Source: Candidatus Melainabacteria bacterium (lineage in GTDB: Bacteria; Cyanobacteriota; Vampirovibrionia; Obscuribacterales; Obscuribacteraceae). From it: a stretch of DNA of 64,000 nucleotides. The DNA lies in assembly GCA_016716405.1 (NCBI GenBank), contig JADJWK010000001.1, positions 1,302,001 to 1,366,000 of the forward strand, read 5' to 3'. A program made the translations under genes and the position numbers. The notes under the pieces are model-generated. The model made no database searches. It was not told the DNA's origin and saw only the letters and a list, made by a program, of their open reading frames with translations. Below, in pieces: positions 1-8,157 of the stretch (positions within the stretch are counted from its first letter, which is position 1; each line of letters starts with the position of its first letter).

Positions 1-140
1 GCGCAATCGGCATGAGTCTTTCGCGCTGGGGAATCGAGGACGTCGAGCTTCTGGAGCGACTGAAGCGGATAGATGACCCACTGGTGTCCGAAGCCCTCAA
101 CAAGCTCGGTTTCAAGAAGGGCGATATGGATATCGACTAG
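1..140 (+). CDS. 3' end of a protein cut by the window edge
   Basis: An open frame enters from the left edge and ends at TAG 138-140, giving 45 visible residues. They are charged and helical, with the run SRWGIEDVELLERLKRID and an acidic end (KKGDMDID). No domain is recognisable in so short a piece, and an ATG at 12 could also start a 42-residue peptide. The stop codon overlaps the stop of the convergent DoxX gene inside the palindrome CTAG. Function unknown; that it is coding is likely from codon use and the neat convergent junction. Confidence 0.55.
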   Translation, partial: AIGMSLSRWGIEDVELLERLKRIDDPLVSEALNKLGFKKGDMDID

Positions 141-520
141 CTCTCGGATTGGTTCTGCCTGATCGAGCTCCAGTAGACGAGATAAATCAGGACGAACTGA
201 AGGGGCAGTCTCAGCCAGAGAGCGAGTGCCGGAATAGCCGGGTAGTGATCGGCGCGCAGGAGCATATTGATGTTGGCGGGAAAGACCGCGATGAGCAGGG
301 CGATCAGTCCGATGCCTGCGGCTCTTCTGGTAATCCGTACCTGCAGGGTGATACCGCCTGCGATTTCGAGCAAGCCCGAGATATAGACGATAAGTTTCTT
401 TGCCGGAAGGACTGCCGGTATGATCTCGATGAAAACATCCGGGTTGGTGAAGTGAAATACTCCTGCCACGACGAACAGACACGAGAGCAGGATTGAGATT
501 ATTCGGCGGGCTCTGGACAA
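137..520 (-). CDS. DoxX-like small membrane protein
   Basis: A 127-residue protein with four predicted membrane helices. It has the DoxX/MauE-like opening seen in this superfamily: a hydrophobic helix with GVFHFTNPDVF, followed by IIPAVLPAKK and a helix containing GLLEIAGGI. DoxX-like proteins are inner-membrane proteins often linked to thiol redox balance or sulfur metabolism; the exact role here is not shown. It lies 130 nt downstream of an HxlR regulator on the same strand, so the two may be co-transcribed and the regulator may control it. The start is TTG at 520 without a clear Shine-Dalgarno, so the N-terminus is uncertain. Confidence 0.75.
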   Translation of the reverse strand: MSRARRIISILLSCLFVVAGVFHFTNPDVFIEIIPAVLPAKKLIVYISGLLEIAGGITLQVRITRRAAGIGLIALLIAVFPANINMLLRADHYPAIPALALWLRLPLQFVLIYLVYWSSIRQNQSES

Positions 521-650
521 GTTTCGATTACGTGCGGTTATCGGGATGCGGAGTGCCGGGTCTTTTGGCGTCCCGGCTTACCATTGCTGGGCCCGATCTC
601 CGCGAACAAGACCCTGGCTCGGGCCCACACGAGGGTAACTCCATAATATG

Positions 651-1040
651 TTACTTTTCGCCCGATGAAAACAGGCGACCGGCTTGCCTGCCGGCGATCG
701 TCTCCTGGTAGGCGTTTCGGGCGGCGATGATTTCGTCGGCATGATCTCTGGCCCAGACCTCGAGGTCGTTGAGCACCGGCACCAGGGTCTTTCCCAGAGG
801 GGTCAGGGAGTATTCGACCCGGGGCGGCACTTCGGCGTAGATCTTGCGCGCCACCAGCCCGTCGGCTTCCAGCTCGCGTAGTTGATGGGTCAGCACTTTC
901 TGAGTGACGCCCTTGAGGGCTCGCATCAGCTCGTTGAACCTCATGGTCCCGCCTTTGAGCTTGCAGATGATCACTACTTTCCATTTGTCCGAGATCATCG
1001 CGATGGTCGCCATGATCGGGCATTCGAGCTTGGTTTGCAT
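651..1040 (-). CDS. HxlR-family winged-helix regulator
   Basis: A 129-residue DNA-binding protein of the HxlR (DUF24) family. It opens with a short arm carrying a single Cys (MQTKLECPI), then the recognisable pattern SDKWKVVIICKL, GGTMRFNELMRAL, GVTQKVLTHQLRELEADGLV (recognition helix) and a wing with PPRVEYSLTPLG. In this family the N-terminal Cys often senses oxidants or electrophiles such as quinones and aldehydes. I start at ATG 1040, which has GAGG 7 nt upstream, rather than the TTG at 1067. The divergent rhodanese gene, the direct repeat between them and the downstream DoxX gene make a self-contained redox-response module plausible (inference). Confidence 0.88.
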   Translation of the reverse strand: MQTKLECPIMATIAMISDKWKVVIICKLKGGTMRFNELMRALKGVTQKVLTHQLRELEADGLVARKIYAEVPPRVEYSLTPLGKTLVPVLNDLEVWARDHADEIIAARNAYQETIAGRQAGRLFSSGEK

Positions 1041-1077
1041 AACGGGCCTCGTATAGGTTTCGAGCAAGTTTCTATAA

Positions 1078-1110
1078 GGATACTACAGAACTATTGGGAT
1101 ACTACAGAAC
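1078..1110. promoter_or_regulatory. Direct repeat, candidate HxlR operator
   Basis: The 14-mer GGATACTACAGAAC occurs twice without mismatch, at 1078-1091 and 1097-1110. The starts are 19 nt apart, roughly two helical turns. It lies in the divergent intergenic region between the HxlR regulator and the rhodanese gene, 37 nt above the regulator start. Just upstream is a -10-like TATAAG (1073-1078), and TACT-containing sites are typical for this regulator family. Operator function is an inference from position and repeat structure. Confidence 0.5.
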
Positions 1111-1213
1111 AGATGGGTGCCTACTTGCCGATTGATACTATGCCATTCTATGCTGAATGGGTGAGCGTTGCAACCCGCGAGATTAATCAATCATCCAGTG
1201 AAAGGAGATAGAA

Positions 1214-1612
1214 ATGACCACCGAAACATTGACCAGAGAATCCGCTCAGGCAGTTGAATTCTTCGAGCGCAAGCTTGCCTTCGAGACCGGTCCGATAGGC
1301 GTCAAGTACGCCCTGGAGAATCAGGAGCCGGTCACGATCGTTGATCTGAGACAGCCGGAGCTCTTTGCGAAGGGTCACGTTCCCACCGCCATCAACCTGC
1401 TCTATGACGATCTCGAGAGCAAGCTGGACAAGTTGAGCAAGGACAGGACCACCATCGTCTATTGCTACAACATCACCTGCCACCTCTCGGCCAGAGCGGC
1501 TCTGCTGCTGGCCAGGAAGGGCTATCCGGTGAAAGAGATGATCGGCGGCTATGCCGAATGGGAAAGGGCAGAACTCCCGGTAGAAAGCAGGGGTGGAAGT
1601 TGCTGTCAGTAG
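1214..1612 (+). CDS. Rhodanese-like domain protein
   Basis: A 132-residue single-domain rhodanese (sulfurtransferase fold), cytoplasmic. The family marks are VDLR at 43-46, the KGHVPTAINL segment at 53-62, and the active-site loop after the strand IVYC. Cys84 is the expected persulfide-carrying residue, and a second Cys89 sits in the unusual loop CYNITCHLSARAA. The protein ends in GGSCCQ, adding a vicinal Cys pair that could bind metal or relay sulfur (inference). The start ATG follows AAAGGAG at good spacing. It is divergent from the HxlR regulator and followed by a hairpin terminator, so it is probably monocistronic. The substrate is not evident. Confidence 0.9.
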   Translation: MTTETLTRESAQAVEFFERKLAFETGPIGVKYALENQEPVTIVDLRQPELFAKGHVPTAINLLYDDLESKLDKLSKDRTTIVYCYNITCHLSARAALLLARKGYPVKEMIGGYAEWERAELPVESRGGSCCQ

Positions 1613-1653
1613 CATGAGCGGCTGCGGATTGCTTCGAGAAACCACCGCATGCG

Positions 1654-1681
1654 GGGCAGGCACATTCCGTGCCTGCCCTTT
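1654..1681 (+). terminator. Rho-independent terminator after the rhodanese gene
   Basis: A perfect 10-bp stem GGGCAGGCAC / GTGCCTGCCC (1654-1663 and 1669-1678) with a 5-nt loop is followed by TTT. It lies 42 nt after the rhodanese stop codon. The U-tract is short, so efficiency may be modest. Confidence 0.65.
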
Positions 1682-1815
1682 GCAGTTCACTTGATTAAGT
1701 GATCCGAACGAAAGTTCTCATCCCGCATAGGGATACATAATTGTTACTGCCGGCGTAAATCGCTCTCCCGGTGGATATCAGGGCGGCATACGATGGAGGA
1801 AACTGCCTTTAATCG

Positions 1816-2721
1816 TTGGTGTATCCAGGAGTCATTGTGGAAGTTTTTCTCGTAGCCTTTTTGATCTTCTATATCTATCACGGTACTGGTATCACCCTCG
1901 GTTATCACCGGCTGCTCTCGCATCGCTCTTTCAAGGTGCCTCACTGGCTCGAGTACTTCATAGTCTCGGGTGGTTATCTCTGTTTCGAGGGATCCCCCAT
2001 TTACTGGGTCACCAATCACCGACTGCACCACCGTTATTCGGATCAGAAAGGCGATCCGCATTCGCCGGTCGACGGATTCTGGCACAGCTATATAGGCTGG
2101 ATGTATAAGCCTATCGTGAAGGTATCGTTCGAGCAGAGCCGCCTGGTCTCGCCTGATCTCTATCGTGACCGGGTCTACGAGATGCTTCACCTCAATAACA
2201 GCGACTATCACGCGCTTCTCTGCCTGATCGTGGGCGTGCTCTTTCGTATCGTCCTCCTGGCCGTTTTTGGTCCGGTGGTCCTGGCGGCCAACCTGCTTGC
2301 CACCCTGGTGGTCTTCAATGCTCCTCTGCTGGTCAATTCGGTCGGTCACCTGAAAGAGTTCGGTTACCGCAACTTCGAGTCCGGGGACGGCAGCCGCAAT
2401 GTCTGGTGGGTGGCTCTTATAGCCCTGGGGGAAGGCTGGCACAACAACCACCACTATGCCCCGAAGTCGGCTCGTCATGGTCTGACAGCCTGGGAGTTCG
2501 ATCTCTCTTATCTGGTATTGAGCGTTCTGAAAGTCCTCGGTCTGGCTACCGAGATCCGCCTGCCTACCAGCGAGCAGATGAGCCGCTACCGGGTTTTCGA
2601 CCAGCCTGCTGTCGAGCTGGATTCTGATCCCGGATTTGAGCCCGATTCCGGGCCTGATCCTGAGCCTGATCCCGAATCGAAGGCAAGCGAAAGCGACCGT
2701 CCGCTCGCCCCTGTGGATTGA
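1816..2721 (+). CDS. Acyl-CoA/acyl-lipid delta-9 type desaturase
   Basis: A membrane di-iron fatty-acid desaturase. All three histidine boxes are present: HRLLSH (about residue 32), HRLHHRY (about 74) and HNNHH (about 214), separated by hydrophobic segments as in cyanobacterial DesC and stearoyl-CoA desaturases. It should insert a double bond into saturated acyl chains. A stop codon (TAA 1810-1812) lies just before the only usable starts (TTG 1816, GTG 1819). Only about 26 residues precede the first box, so the usual first membrane hairpin is shortened. The C-terminus is a low-complexity acidic Asp/Pro/Glu tail. It is convergent with the TPR gene, with a 9-nt gap. Confidence 0.88.
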   Translation: MVYPGVIVEVFLVAFLIFYIYHGTGITLGYHRLLSHRSFKVPHWLEYFIVSGGYLCFEGSPIYWVTNHRLHHRYSDQKGDPHSPVDGFWHSYIGWMYKPIVKVSFEQSRLVSPDLYRDRVYEMLHLNNSDYHALLCLIVGVLFRIVLLAVFGPVVLAANLLATLVVFNAPLLVNSVGHLKEFGYRNFESGDGSRNVWWVALIALGEGWHNNHHYAPKSARHGLTAWEFDLSYLVLSVLKVLGLATEIRLPTSEQMSRYRVFDQPAVELDSDPGFEPDSGPDPEPDPESKASESDRPLAPVD

Positions 2722-2730
2722 TTTCCTGGC

Positions 2731-3507
2731 TCAGCTGCCGCCGTTCTTCTCGTCCGGTGGTGGCAGGGGTTTGATCCGGTAGAGGCACTGGCTGGACCGC
2801 CGGGGGTCCCGTTTGATCCCTGTCAGGGTGGCGCCGGGGAATCCCTTGTTGGTGATACGCTGCTCGTCGGCGCCCACGGTTCGGACCAGGCGCTCGTATA
2901 TGGGCAGGACGAGGGTCTTCTTGCATTCGTTGGATTCGCTGGTTCTTCCCGTAGCGTCCATCAAGCCGGCATAATGCTCGGCTATGTCTGCCACTCCCGG
3001 GTGCTCCTCTCCATAGACCTTCTGGGCTGCGTCCAGAGCCTTGACATAGAGAGGCTCTGCGTCGTCGTATTTCTGCTGGGCGTGACAGACCATGGCCAGA
3101 TTCTGCATGATCGAGACCACATCCTCGTTTTGCTCGCCGAGCAATTTGATGTGAATGTCCAGGGCTCTGCGGCAATGCTCCTCGGACTTCGGGTAGTCGT
3201 TGAGGGCGAAGTAAAGGCCGGCCAGGGTGTTGTGGGTGGTTCCGACTCTGATGTGGTAATCGCCCATGAGCCGGGTCTTGAGCTCGAGAAGCTCGGTGAG
3301 AAGCACTTCCGCTTCCTGGAACTTCCTCTTCTGGCAGAGTATATCGGCAAAGTATTCCAGGGTCATAAGGTAGCGGGGATCGAGCTTGTCCAGGTCGCGG
3401 ACTTCCCGCCAGGCGCGCCGCCAGTGCACCTCGGCCGATTCGAAGTCCCGGTCGCGCATGCTCTGGCATGCGTTATTGTAGAACTCAGCCCACTTCTCTT
3501 CGTTCAC
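2731..3507 (-). CDS. TPR protein (kinesin-light-chain-like repeats)
   Basis: A 258-residue soluble protein with about four long tetratricopeptide repeats of the kinesin-light-chain type, in residues 30-185. Repeat signatures include LMTLEYFADILCQKRKFQEA, THNTLAGLYFALNDYPKSEE and MQNLAMVCHAQQKYDDAEPL. Such repeats are protein-binding scaffolds with no catalytic role. The C-terminal 70 residues are basic and Pro-rich without a recognisable domain. There is no signal peptide. The start is GTG at 3507 with a weak ribosome site. The next gene upstream on this strand begins 26 nt away, so co-transcription with that exported protein is likely. The partner is unknown. Confidence 0.85.
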   Translation of the reverse strand: MNEEKWAEFYNNACQSMRDRDFESAEVHWRRAWREVRDLDKLDPRYLMTLEYFADILCQKRKFQEAEVLLTELLELKTRLMGDYHIRVGTTHNTLAGLYFALNDYPKSEEHCRRALDIHIKLLGEQNEDVVSIMQNLAMVCHAQQKYDDAEPLYVKALDAAQKVYGEEHPGVADIAEHYAGLMDATGRTSESNECKKTLVLPIYERLVRTVGADEQRITNKGFPGATLTGIKRDPRRSSQCLYRIKPLPPPDEKNGGS

Positions 3508-3532
3508 TCTTTCAAATGATCCATTCCCGTAA

Positions 3533-4450
3533 TTATTGCTTGCCCTGTTTGGGGCGAGTCGAATCAGGAATTTTGCCCCGACTTCCCTTCCCTCCGAAGG
3601 GGTCGCCCAGACCCATGTCCCGTCCCATGTCCTCCAGAATCCGGTAGCGGTCTCCCATGACTTTGTAGATGTTGTCCACGAGCTTGAGTCCGGGAGGCTC
3701 CCGGAAGAGATTATCCGGGCAGGGAATGGACTCGATTTTTATGGTCCGGAAAATCATGTATTGTTGCCTGGTCTCAGCCATGTTGAGAAGCAGGCCCACC
3801 GGAACGCCTTCGAAGGTTGGAGTCTTGTAGAAGCTGGTGATGAGCTTCTGGCTGCCCGGGTCGAGCTTGATCGCCCGGGTGTAGAAATACTGCACGCCCC
3901 GGACGTTCTTGGGTTTGGACATGGTGCCTTCGCTGCTCCCCATGAAGGTTCCGAAGGTCGTGAGAATATTGGACTTGAGCTCGAAATTGACTTTCGCTGT
4001 CACTCTTTCGACGGGTATCTTGCCCAGGGTCGAGCCGGGTAGTCTGGTGCTGTTTCGGGCATTGATAAAGCGAAAGTCGTTCAGGTTGAAGCCGGTGTTC
4101 TCGCCCCTGGTGCTGAGGTCGTCGAGGCTGAGCAGATACTTGCTTCTCGAGGTCGGGCTGAAGACAATCGACTTCCAGCTTGGTGCCCTGGCGATCACAT
4201 TGAACTGCGATTGCAGGATCTCGACCCGGACGGCTTTCGGCGTGATGAATAAATTGACCGGACCCTGGACGGTGTCCTGGTAGAGGCGCCAGCCTCTCTC
4301 TGTCTTTTCTGATTGTTTCGTCCGCTTGGGCCCGGGCTTAGAGGACTTGCTTCTGGCTTCTGGACTGGCTTCGGCTGCGCGGATCGAGAGCGCGGCAAGG
4401 CTCATGGCGCAGAGAACGGCCGGGAGCGATGGGGGACGGGACAGTTTCAT
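3533..4450 (-). CDS. Exported protein of unknown function
   Basis: A 305-residue protein beginning with a clear Sec signal peptide (MKLSRPPSLPAVLCAMSLAA, cleavage near AEA-S). A basic Ser/Lys/Pro linker follows, then a mixed alpha/beta region. No family is recognised. Within it, phrases such as RVEILQSQFNVIARAPSWK and LIDP-like turns suggest a beta-rich periplasmic domain. The C-terminus is Gly/Lys-rich. I use ATG 4450 because the signal peptide starts there; the longer reading to 4489 adds an implausible prefix. It is divergent from the DUF255 gene and probably precedes the TPR gene in one transcript. Confidence 0.7.
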   Translation of the reverse strand: MKLSRPPSLPAVLCAMSLAALSIRAAEASPEARSKSSKPGPKRTKQSEKTERGWRLYQDTVQGPVNLFITPKAVRVEILQSQFNVIARAPSWKSIVFSPTSRSKYLLSLDDLSTRGENTGFNLNDFRFINARNSTRLPGSTLGKIPVERVTAKVNFELKSNILTTFGTFMGSSEGTMSKPKNVRGVQYFYTRAIKLDPGSQKLITSFYKTPTFEGVPVGLLLNMAETRQQYMIFRTIKIESIPCPDNLFREPPGLKLVDNIYKVMGDRYRILEDMGRDMGLGDPFGGKGSRGKIPDSTRPKQGKQ

Positions 4451-4499
4451 TGTTGCAAAAGAAGGAGAGGCTACGGAATAGCTTAGCACTCTCAGGGGT

Positions 4500-4505
4500 T
4501 ATACT
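4500..4505 (+). promoter_or_regulatory. Possible -10 box for the DUF255 gene
   Basis: TATACT lies 43 nt before the chosen ATG 4549, in the short divergent region between the exported protein and the DUF255 gene. No good -35 box is seen at 16-18 nt, so this is a weak prediction. Confidence 0.25.
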
Positions 4506-4548
4506 ATCTAGTTCCTTGTGGTCAGTTCCTTTTTTATGGAATGGTTCT

Positions 4549-6552
4549 ATGACTTCATCTTCCCGGCGTCTCGAATTTGTCTTCTCCCCCGTGGCTCTCG
4601 CTCTTTCCCTTGCGGTGGCAGGGCTGCCGCTGATCGCAGCGCCGCTCGATAAAGTCGAGGGTCTCGAGAGGCTCAGACTGACTCCTGCCCTGCGTCAGGC
4701 GGACGACAACAGCGTACCGCATGTCTTCAAGTTCAACGGCTATCGAGAGCCCCTGGCTTCGGCCGGAGCGCGGAACAAGAATCCGGATACCGAAACGAAA
4801 GAAAGCGGGAGCGGCGCCTCTGTAACCGGTGAATCTGAGCCAGGGCTCGTCTGGCATCGCTGGGACGAGTCGCTTTTCGAGCAGGCGAGGAAGGAGAAGA
4901 AGCTGGTTATCCTCGATCTCGAGGCGGTCTGGTGTCACTGGTGCCATGTCATGGACCACGAGACATATAGCAGACCGGATGTGAGCAAGGTGCTCAATCA
5001 GAACTTCATCTGCGTGAAGGTAGACCAGGACTCGCGCCCTGACCTGAGTCATCGCTACGAAGATTATGGCTGGCCTGCCACGATCATATTCGACGCCGAC
5101 GGCAAAGAGCTGGTGAAGCGCTCAGGATATATCAATCCCGAGAAGATGCTCTCCCTGCTCGAAGCAGTAGTGAAGGACCCGTCGCCCCAACAGTCATCTC
5201 GGAGTGACGAGAAGCCCATCGCGTTTGCCGCCGAGGGAGCGCTTCCTGATTCGCTCAGGGAGGAGCTGAGCAAAAAGCATATCGATGGTTTTGATAGCAG
5301 ATACGGTGCCTGGGGAAGGTTTCATAAGTTCCTCGACTGGGACAGCGTGGACTACAGTATCGAGCTTGCCATAGCCGGGGACAAAGAGGCGGCCGGGCGG
5401 GCTCGCAAGACGCTCGATGGTCAGCTCAATCTGCTCGATCCGGTATGGGGAGGCGTCTACCAGTACTCCACCGATGGTGACTGGCAGCATCCGCATTTCG
5501 AGAAAATCATGCAGATGCAGGCCGAGAATATGCGGGTCTACGCCATCGGCTATTCGGTTTTCGGTGACCCGAAGTATCTGGCTGCATCCCGGAGCATCGC
5601 CTCCTATCTGGAGAAGTTTCTGACTTCCCCGGAAGGAGCCTTCTACACCAGTCAGGATGCCGATGTCGTTCAGGGAGAGCACAGCGGCGAGTATTTCGAC
5701 CTGGACGATGCAGGCAGGCGCAGAGCTGGCATCCCGAGGGTCGACAAGCATATCTATGCCAGGGAGAACGGCTGGGCAATCGGGGGTCTTGCCTATCTAT
5801 ACATGGTCACCGGCGACCGGACCTTTCTCGACAGGGCTATCCGAGCCGCCGACTGGGTCGAGAAGAACAGGTCGCTTCCCGGGGGCGGCTTCCGGCACGG
5901 CGACGATGACGGGTCCGGGCCTTATCTTGGTGACAGCCTCGCTATGGGGCGTGCCTACTTGAGCCTCTATGAAGCGACTGCCGATCGCAAGTGGTTGACT
6001 CTTGCCGAGTCTGCCGCAAAGTTTATCGCGGCGAATTTCGCTGATGATACCGTGTCCGGTGCGGGGTATCTCACCGCCGATCTGAAGAGCAGCAGAGTCG
6101 TGAGAACCCAGCCCCTTCTGGAGGAGAACGTCAGGCTCGCCAGATTCGCCAATTTGCTCGGACAGTATACCGGTGACGAGCAGTACGGCAAGATGGCGAG
6201 AACTGCCATGCGCTTTCTGGCCACCCCGGCAATCGCCAGGCGCAAGAAAGTGCTGGTGGCGGGAATCCTGCTTGCCGACCGGGAGATCGCCAGCGCTCCC
6301 ACCCATATAACCGTCGTCGGAAGCAAGAAAGACGAGGAGGCCCGCGCGCTTTTCATGGCCGCCCTCAAAGGACCGGCTGTGTACCGGCGGCTCGAGTGGT
6401 ACGATCGCGAAGAGGGCAAGCTGCCCAATATGGCAGTGGACTATCCCGAGCTCCCGCAGGCGGCTGCTTTCTCTTGCGGGGAAGGCAAATGCTCGACACC
6501 GGCTTTCGAGCCTGACTCGGTCCGGGCACTCTTCCGGGTGCGAGAGATCTGA
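4549..6552 (+). CDS. DUF255 thioredoxin-domain protein (YyaL/SPATA20-like)
   Basis: A 667-residue exported protein. After a hydrophobic signal sequence (about 10-30) comes the DUF255 thioredoxin-like domain (about 100-220) with an active-site-type CHWC at 129-132, the flanking WCHWCHVMDHE, and YGWPATIIFDADG. A long alpha-helical (alpha/alpha toroid, N-acylglucosamine-epimerase-like) region follows, with GGVYQYSTDGDWQHPHFEKI and GGLAYLYMVTG. This is the usual order of the YyaL family. Its reaction is unknown; family members are thought to act in thiol redox or sugar-related chemistry. The ATG at 4549 is chosen because it begins the signal peptide. Full length for the family apart from the added leader. 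Confidence 0.88.
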   Translation: MTSSSRRLEFVFSPVALALSLAVAGLPLIAAPLDKVEGLERLRLTPALRQADDNSVPHVFKFNGYREPLASAGARNKNPDTETKESGSGASVTGESEPGLVWHRWDESLFEQARKEKKLVILDLEAVWCHWCHVMDHETYSRPDVSKVLNQNFICVKVDQDSRPDLSHRYEDYGWPATIIFDADGKELVKRSGYINPEKMLSLLEAVVKDPSPQQSSRSDEKPIAFAAEGALPDSLREELSKKHIDGFDSRYGAWGRFHKFLDWDSVDYSIELAIAGDKEAAGRARKTLDGQLNLLDPVWGGVYQYSTDGDWQHPHFEKIMQMQAENMRVYAIGYSVFGDPKYLAASRSIASYLEKFLTSPEGAFYTSQDADVVQGEHSGEYFDLDDAGRRRAGIPRVDKHIYARENGWAIGGLAYLYMVTGDRTFLDRAIRAADWVEKNRSLPGGGFRHGDDDGSGPYLGDSLAMGRAYLSLYEATADRKWLTLAESAAKFIAANFADDTVSGAGYLTADLKSSRVVRTQPLLEENVRLARFANLLGQYTGDEQYGKMARTAMRFLATPAIARRKKVLVAGILLADREIASAPTHITVVGSKKDEEARALFMAALKGPAVYRRLEWYDREEGKLPNMAVDYPELPQAAAFSCGEGKCSTPAFEPDSVRALFRVREI

Positions 6553-6615
6553 CGGTTTCCGGCCGATTCTCGAAAATTGTCGGACTGTTCTTCTCTCAGA
6601 CCCTGTGAGAAGCTT

Positions 6616-7773
6616 TCAGGCCGGTTCTTCGACGCGCTGCTCGAGGATGAGTCTGGCTATCTCATAGACGGCGTCGACCCGGTCGAGGTTGTGCACCGGC
6701 GGCAGTGGCGCTTCGAGGCGATTGTCTTTCAACTCCAGCCTCTCCACGATGGATACGATGTCCTCGGGCTCTTCCACCGGATAGGCCAGTCCCGCTTCGA
6801 TGAGGATCTCGGCGGTTCCTGATTCCTGAGGCATTGGCTCGGTCACCATATCGAGTGCCATCGGCACCCGCCTGGCGATTGCCTCGAAGGTGGTTAGCCC
6901 GCCGGCTTTCGTGACCAGTAGATCGCAAGCATCCATGCTGTCGATCATCGATTCGGCGCGATCGAGAATGACGGTCCGGCAGGAAAGCTCGTGGCTGGCC
7001 CCTTCCACCTCCTTCTGAAGTCTTCGATTCTTCCCGCATATGAAGATCACCTGGAAGGGTCGCCTTACCTCGGCGAGAGCCCTGTAGATGGCGAGCATAT
7101 TGCCACCGCCGGCGGATCCGGCTGTGACCACCAGGGTGAGAAGCTCCGGATCGAGCCCGAGCCCTTCGAGCAGGGCCTGTCTCGGCTGAACAGCCGGTTT
7201 GAGATAATCCGGGGAGATCGGCATGCCCACTACCCTGATCCGGTCGGGATTGAGTCCCATGGCGATGAGCCTGTCCCTGGCGATATCGTTGGGAGCTATG
7301 GTCATGCTGGCGTCCCGGCATGCCCAGCCGCTCCAGAGATTGGCGTTCGGGTCGGTCAGCACTGTGATAAGCTTGATCTTCTTCTCGAGTCCCATGGTTT
7401 TGAGGGTTCGCGCCAGGTAATGATTGACCATGGGGTGGACCGAAACGATTATTGAAGGGTTGATTCTCTCGATCAACCTCTTCGTATAGTCCGAGACGAG
7501 CCTGTAGCCGATCTCGTTCTCGTTGGGCTTGATCCATTCTATCAAGGCGAAATAGTATTTCATCCAGTTCTGGTGCCCGCGGAGGAGCCGGTTGTATGTA
7601 TGCTCGAACATGGCATTGACCGGATTGCTCTCTTCGATGACGTCTTTCATGACTATCTCGACATCGGTCGAATCGGCCAATTCGAGGACCGCTTTCTTTA
7701 TGGCTTCGGCGGCGCTGCGGTGCCCGCCTCCGGTGTCGGAGAAGACCAGGAAGATGCGAAACGGACCGGTCAT
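6616..7773 (-). CDS. GT28-type glycosyltransferase, MGDG synthase/diacylglycerol glucosyltransferase family
   Basis: A 385-residue GT-B glycosyltransferase. The N-terminal motif FLVFSDTGGGHRSAAEA and the first half match monogalactosyldiacylglycerol synthases and processive diacylglycerol glucosyltransferases. The C-terminal nucleotide-sugar half contains VVTAGSAGGGNM and LVTKAGGLTTFEAIARRVPM, with the expected Gly/Glu contacts. It probably transfers hexose from a UDP-sugar to diacylglycerol at the membrane, making glycolipid. I start at ATG 7773, just before the GGGH domain; starts at 7845 or 7866 would add a 24-31 residue prefix not usual in the family. It is divergent from the CDGSH gene. 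The exact sugar cannot be read from sequence. Confidence 0.83.
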   Translation of the reverse strand: MTGPFRIFLVFSDTGGGHRSAAEAIKKAVLELADSTDVEIVMKDVIEESNPVNAMFEHTYNRLLRGHQNWMKYYFALIEWIKPNENEIGYRLVSDYTKRLIERINPSIIVSVHPMVNHYLARTLKTMGLEKKIKLITVLTDPNANLWSGWACRDASMTIAPNDIARDRLIAMGLNPDRIRVVGMPISPDYLKPAVQPRQALLEGLGLDPELLTLVVTAGSAGGGNMLAIYRALAEVRRPFQVIFICGKNRRLQKEVEGASHELSCRTVILDRAESMIDSMDACDLLVTKAGGLTTFEAIARRVPMALDMVTEPMPQESGTAEILIEAGLAYPVEEPEDIVSIVERLELKDNRLEAPLPPVHNLDRVDAVYEIARLILEQRVEEPA

Positions 7774-7917
7774 GAGGCGAGCCCTCGAGAAAACCCGGAA
7801 AAGGAGTTTGACCCCGGGATGATCATACCTGACTTGAAGATGCATGCCGGTGGGAGTTGAAAACAATTGCCAAGGCTTGTAAAACAGTTCCTAATTGTAG
7901 GTCAGGAGTTTGCCAAT

Positions 7918-8157
7918 ATGACTGAAAGAGTTATTGCCGACAGAAAGCCATGCGTGGTCAAGCTCGCCCCGGGCAATTATGCCTGGTGCGCCTGCGGGCG
8001 CTCGGCCAAGCAGCCTTTCTGCGACGGCTCCCATACCGGCACGGACATCGCTCCGGTCCGGTTCGCTGTTGAGGAAGAGACCACTATGGCTCTATGCGCC
8101 TGCAAGCATACCAAGCGTGAGCCCCGTTGCGATGGCACGCATTCGTCCCTGCCCTAG
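7918..8157 (+). CDS. Tandem CDGSH iron-sulfur protein
   Basis: A 79-residue protein made of two CDGSH motifs. The first has ligands Cys24, Cys26, Cys35 and His39 (CACGRSAKQPFCDGSH). The second has Cys60, Cys62, Cys71 and His75 (CACKHTKREPRCDGTH). Each should hold a 3Cys-1His [2Fe-2S] cluster as in mitoNEET-family and microbial double-CDGSH proteins, which act in electron or cluster transfer. The ATG at 7918 follows CAGGAG at good spacing, better than the earlier in-frame start at 7867. The last 26 nt overlap the start of the DUF547 gene in another frame, which implies translational coupling. Confidence 0.93.
   Translation: MTERVIADRKPCVVKLAPGNYAWCACGRSAKQPFCDGSHTGTDIAPVRFAVEEETTMALCACKHTKREPRCDGTHSSLP

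Noticed and set aside
555..577. GCCGGG/CCCGGC hairpin between the HxlR and DoxX genes
   Set aside because: A six-base stem with an 11-nt loop and no T-run; not convincing as a terminator.
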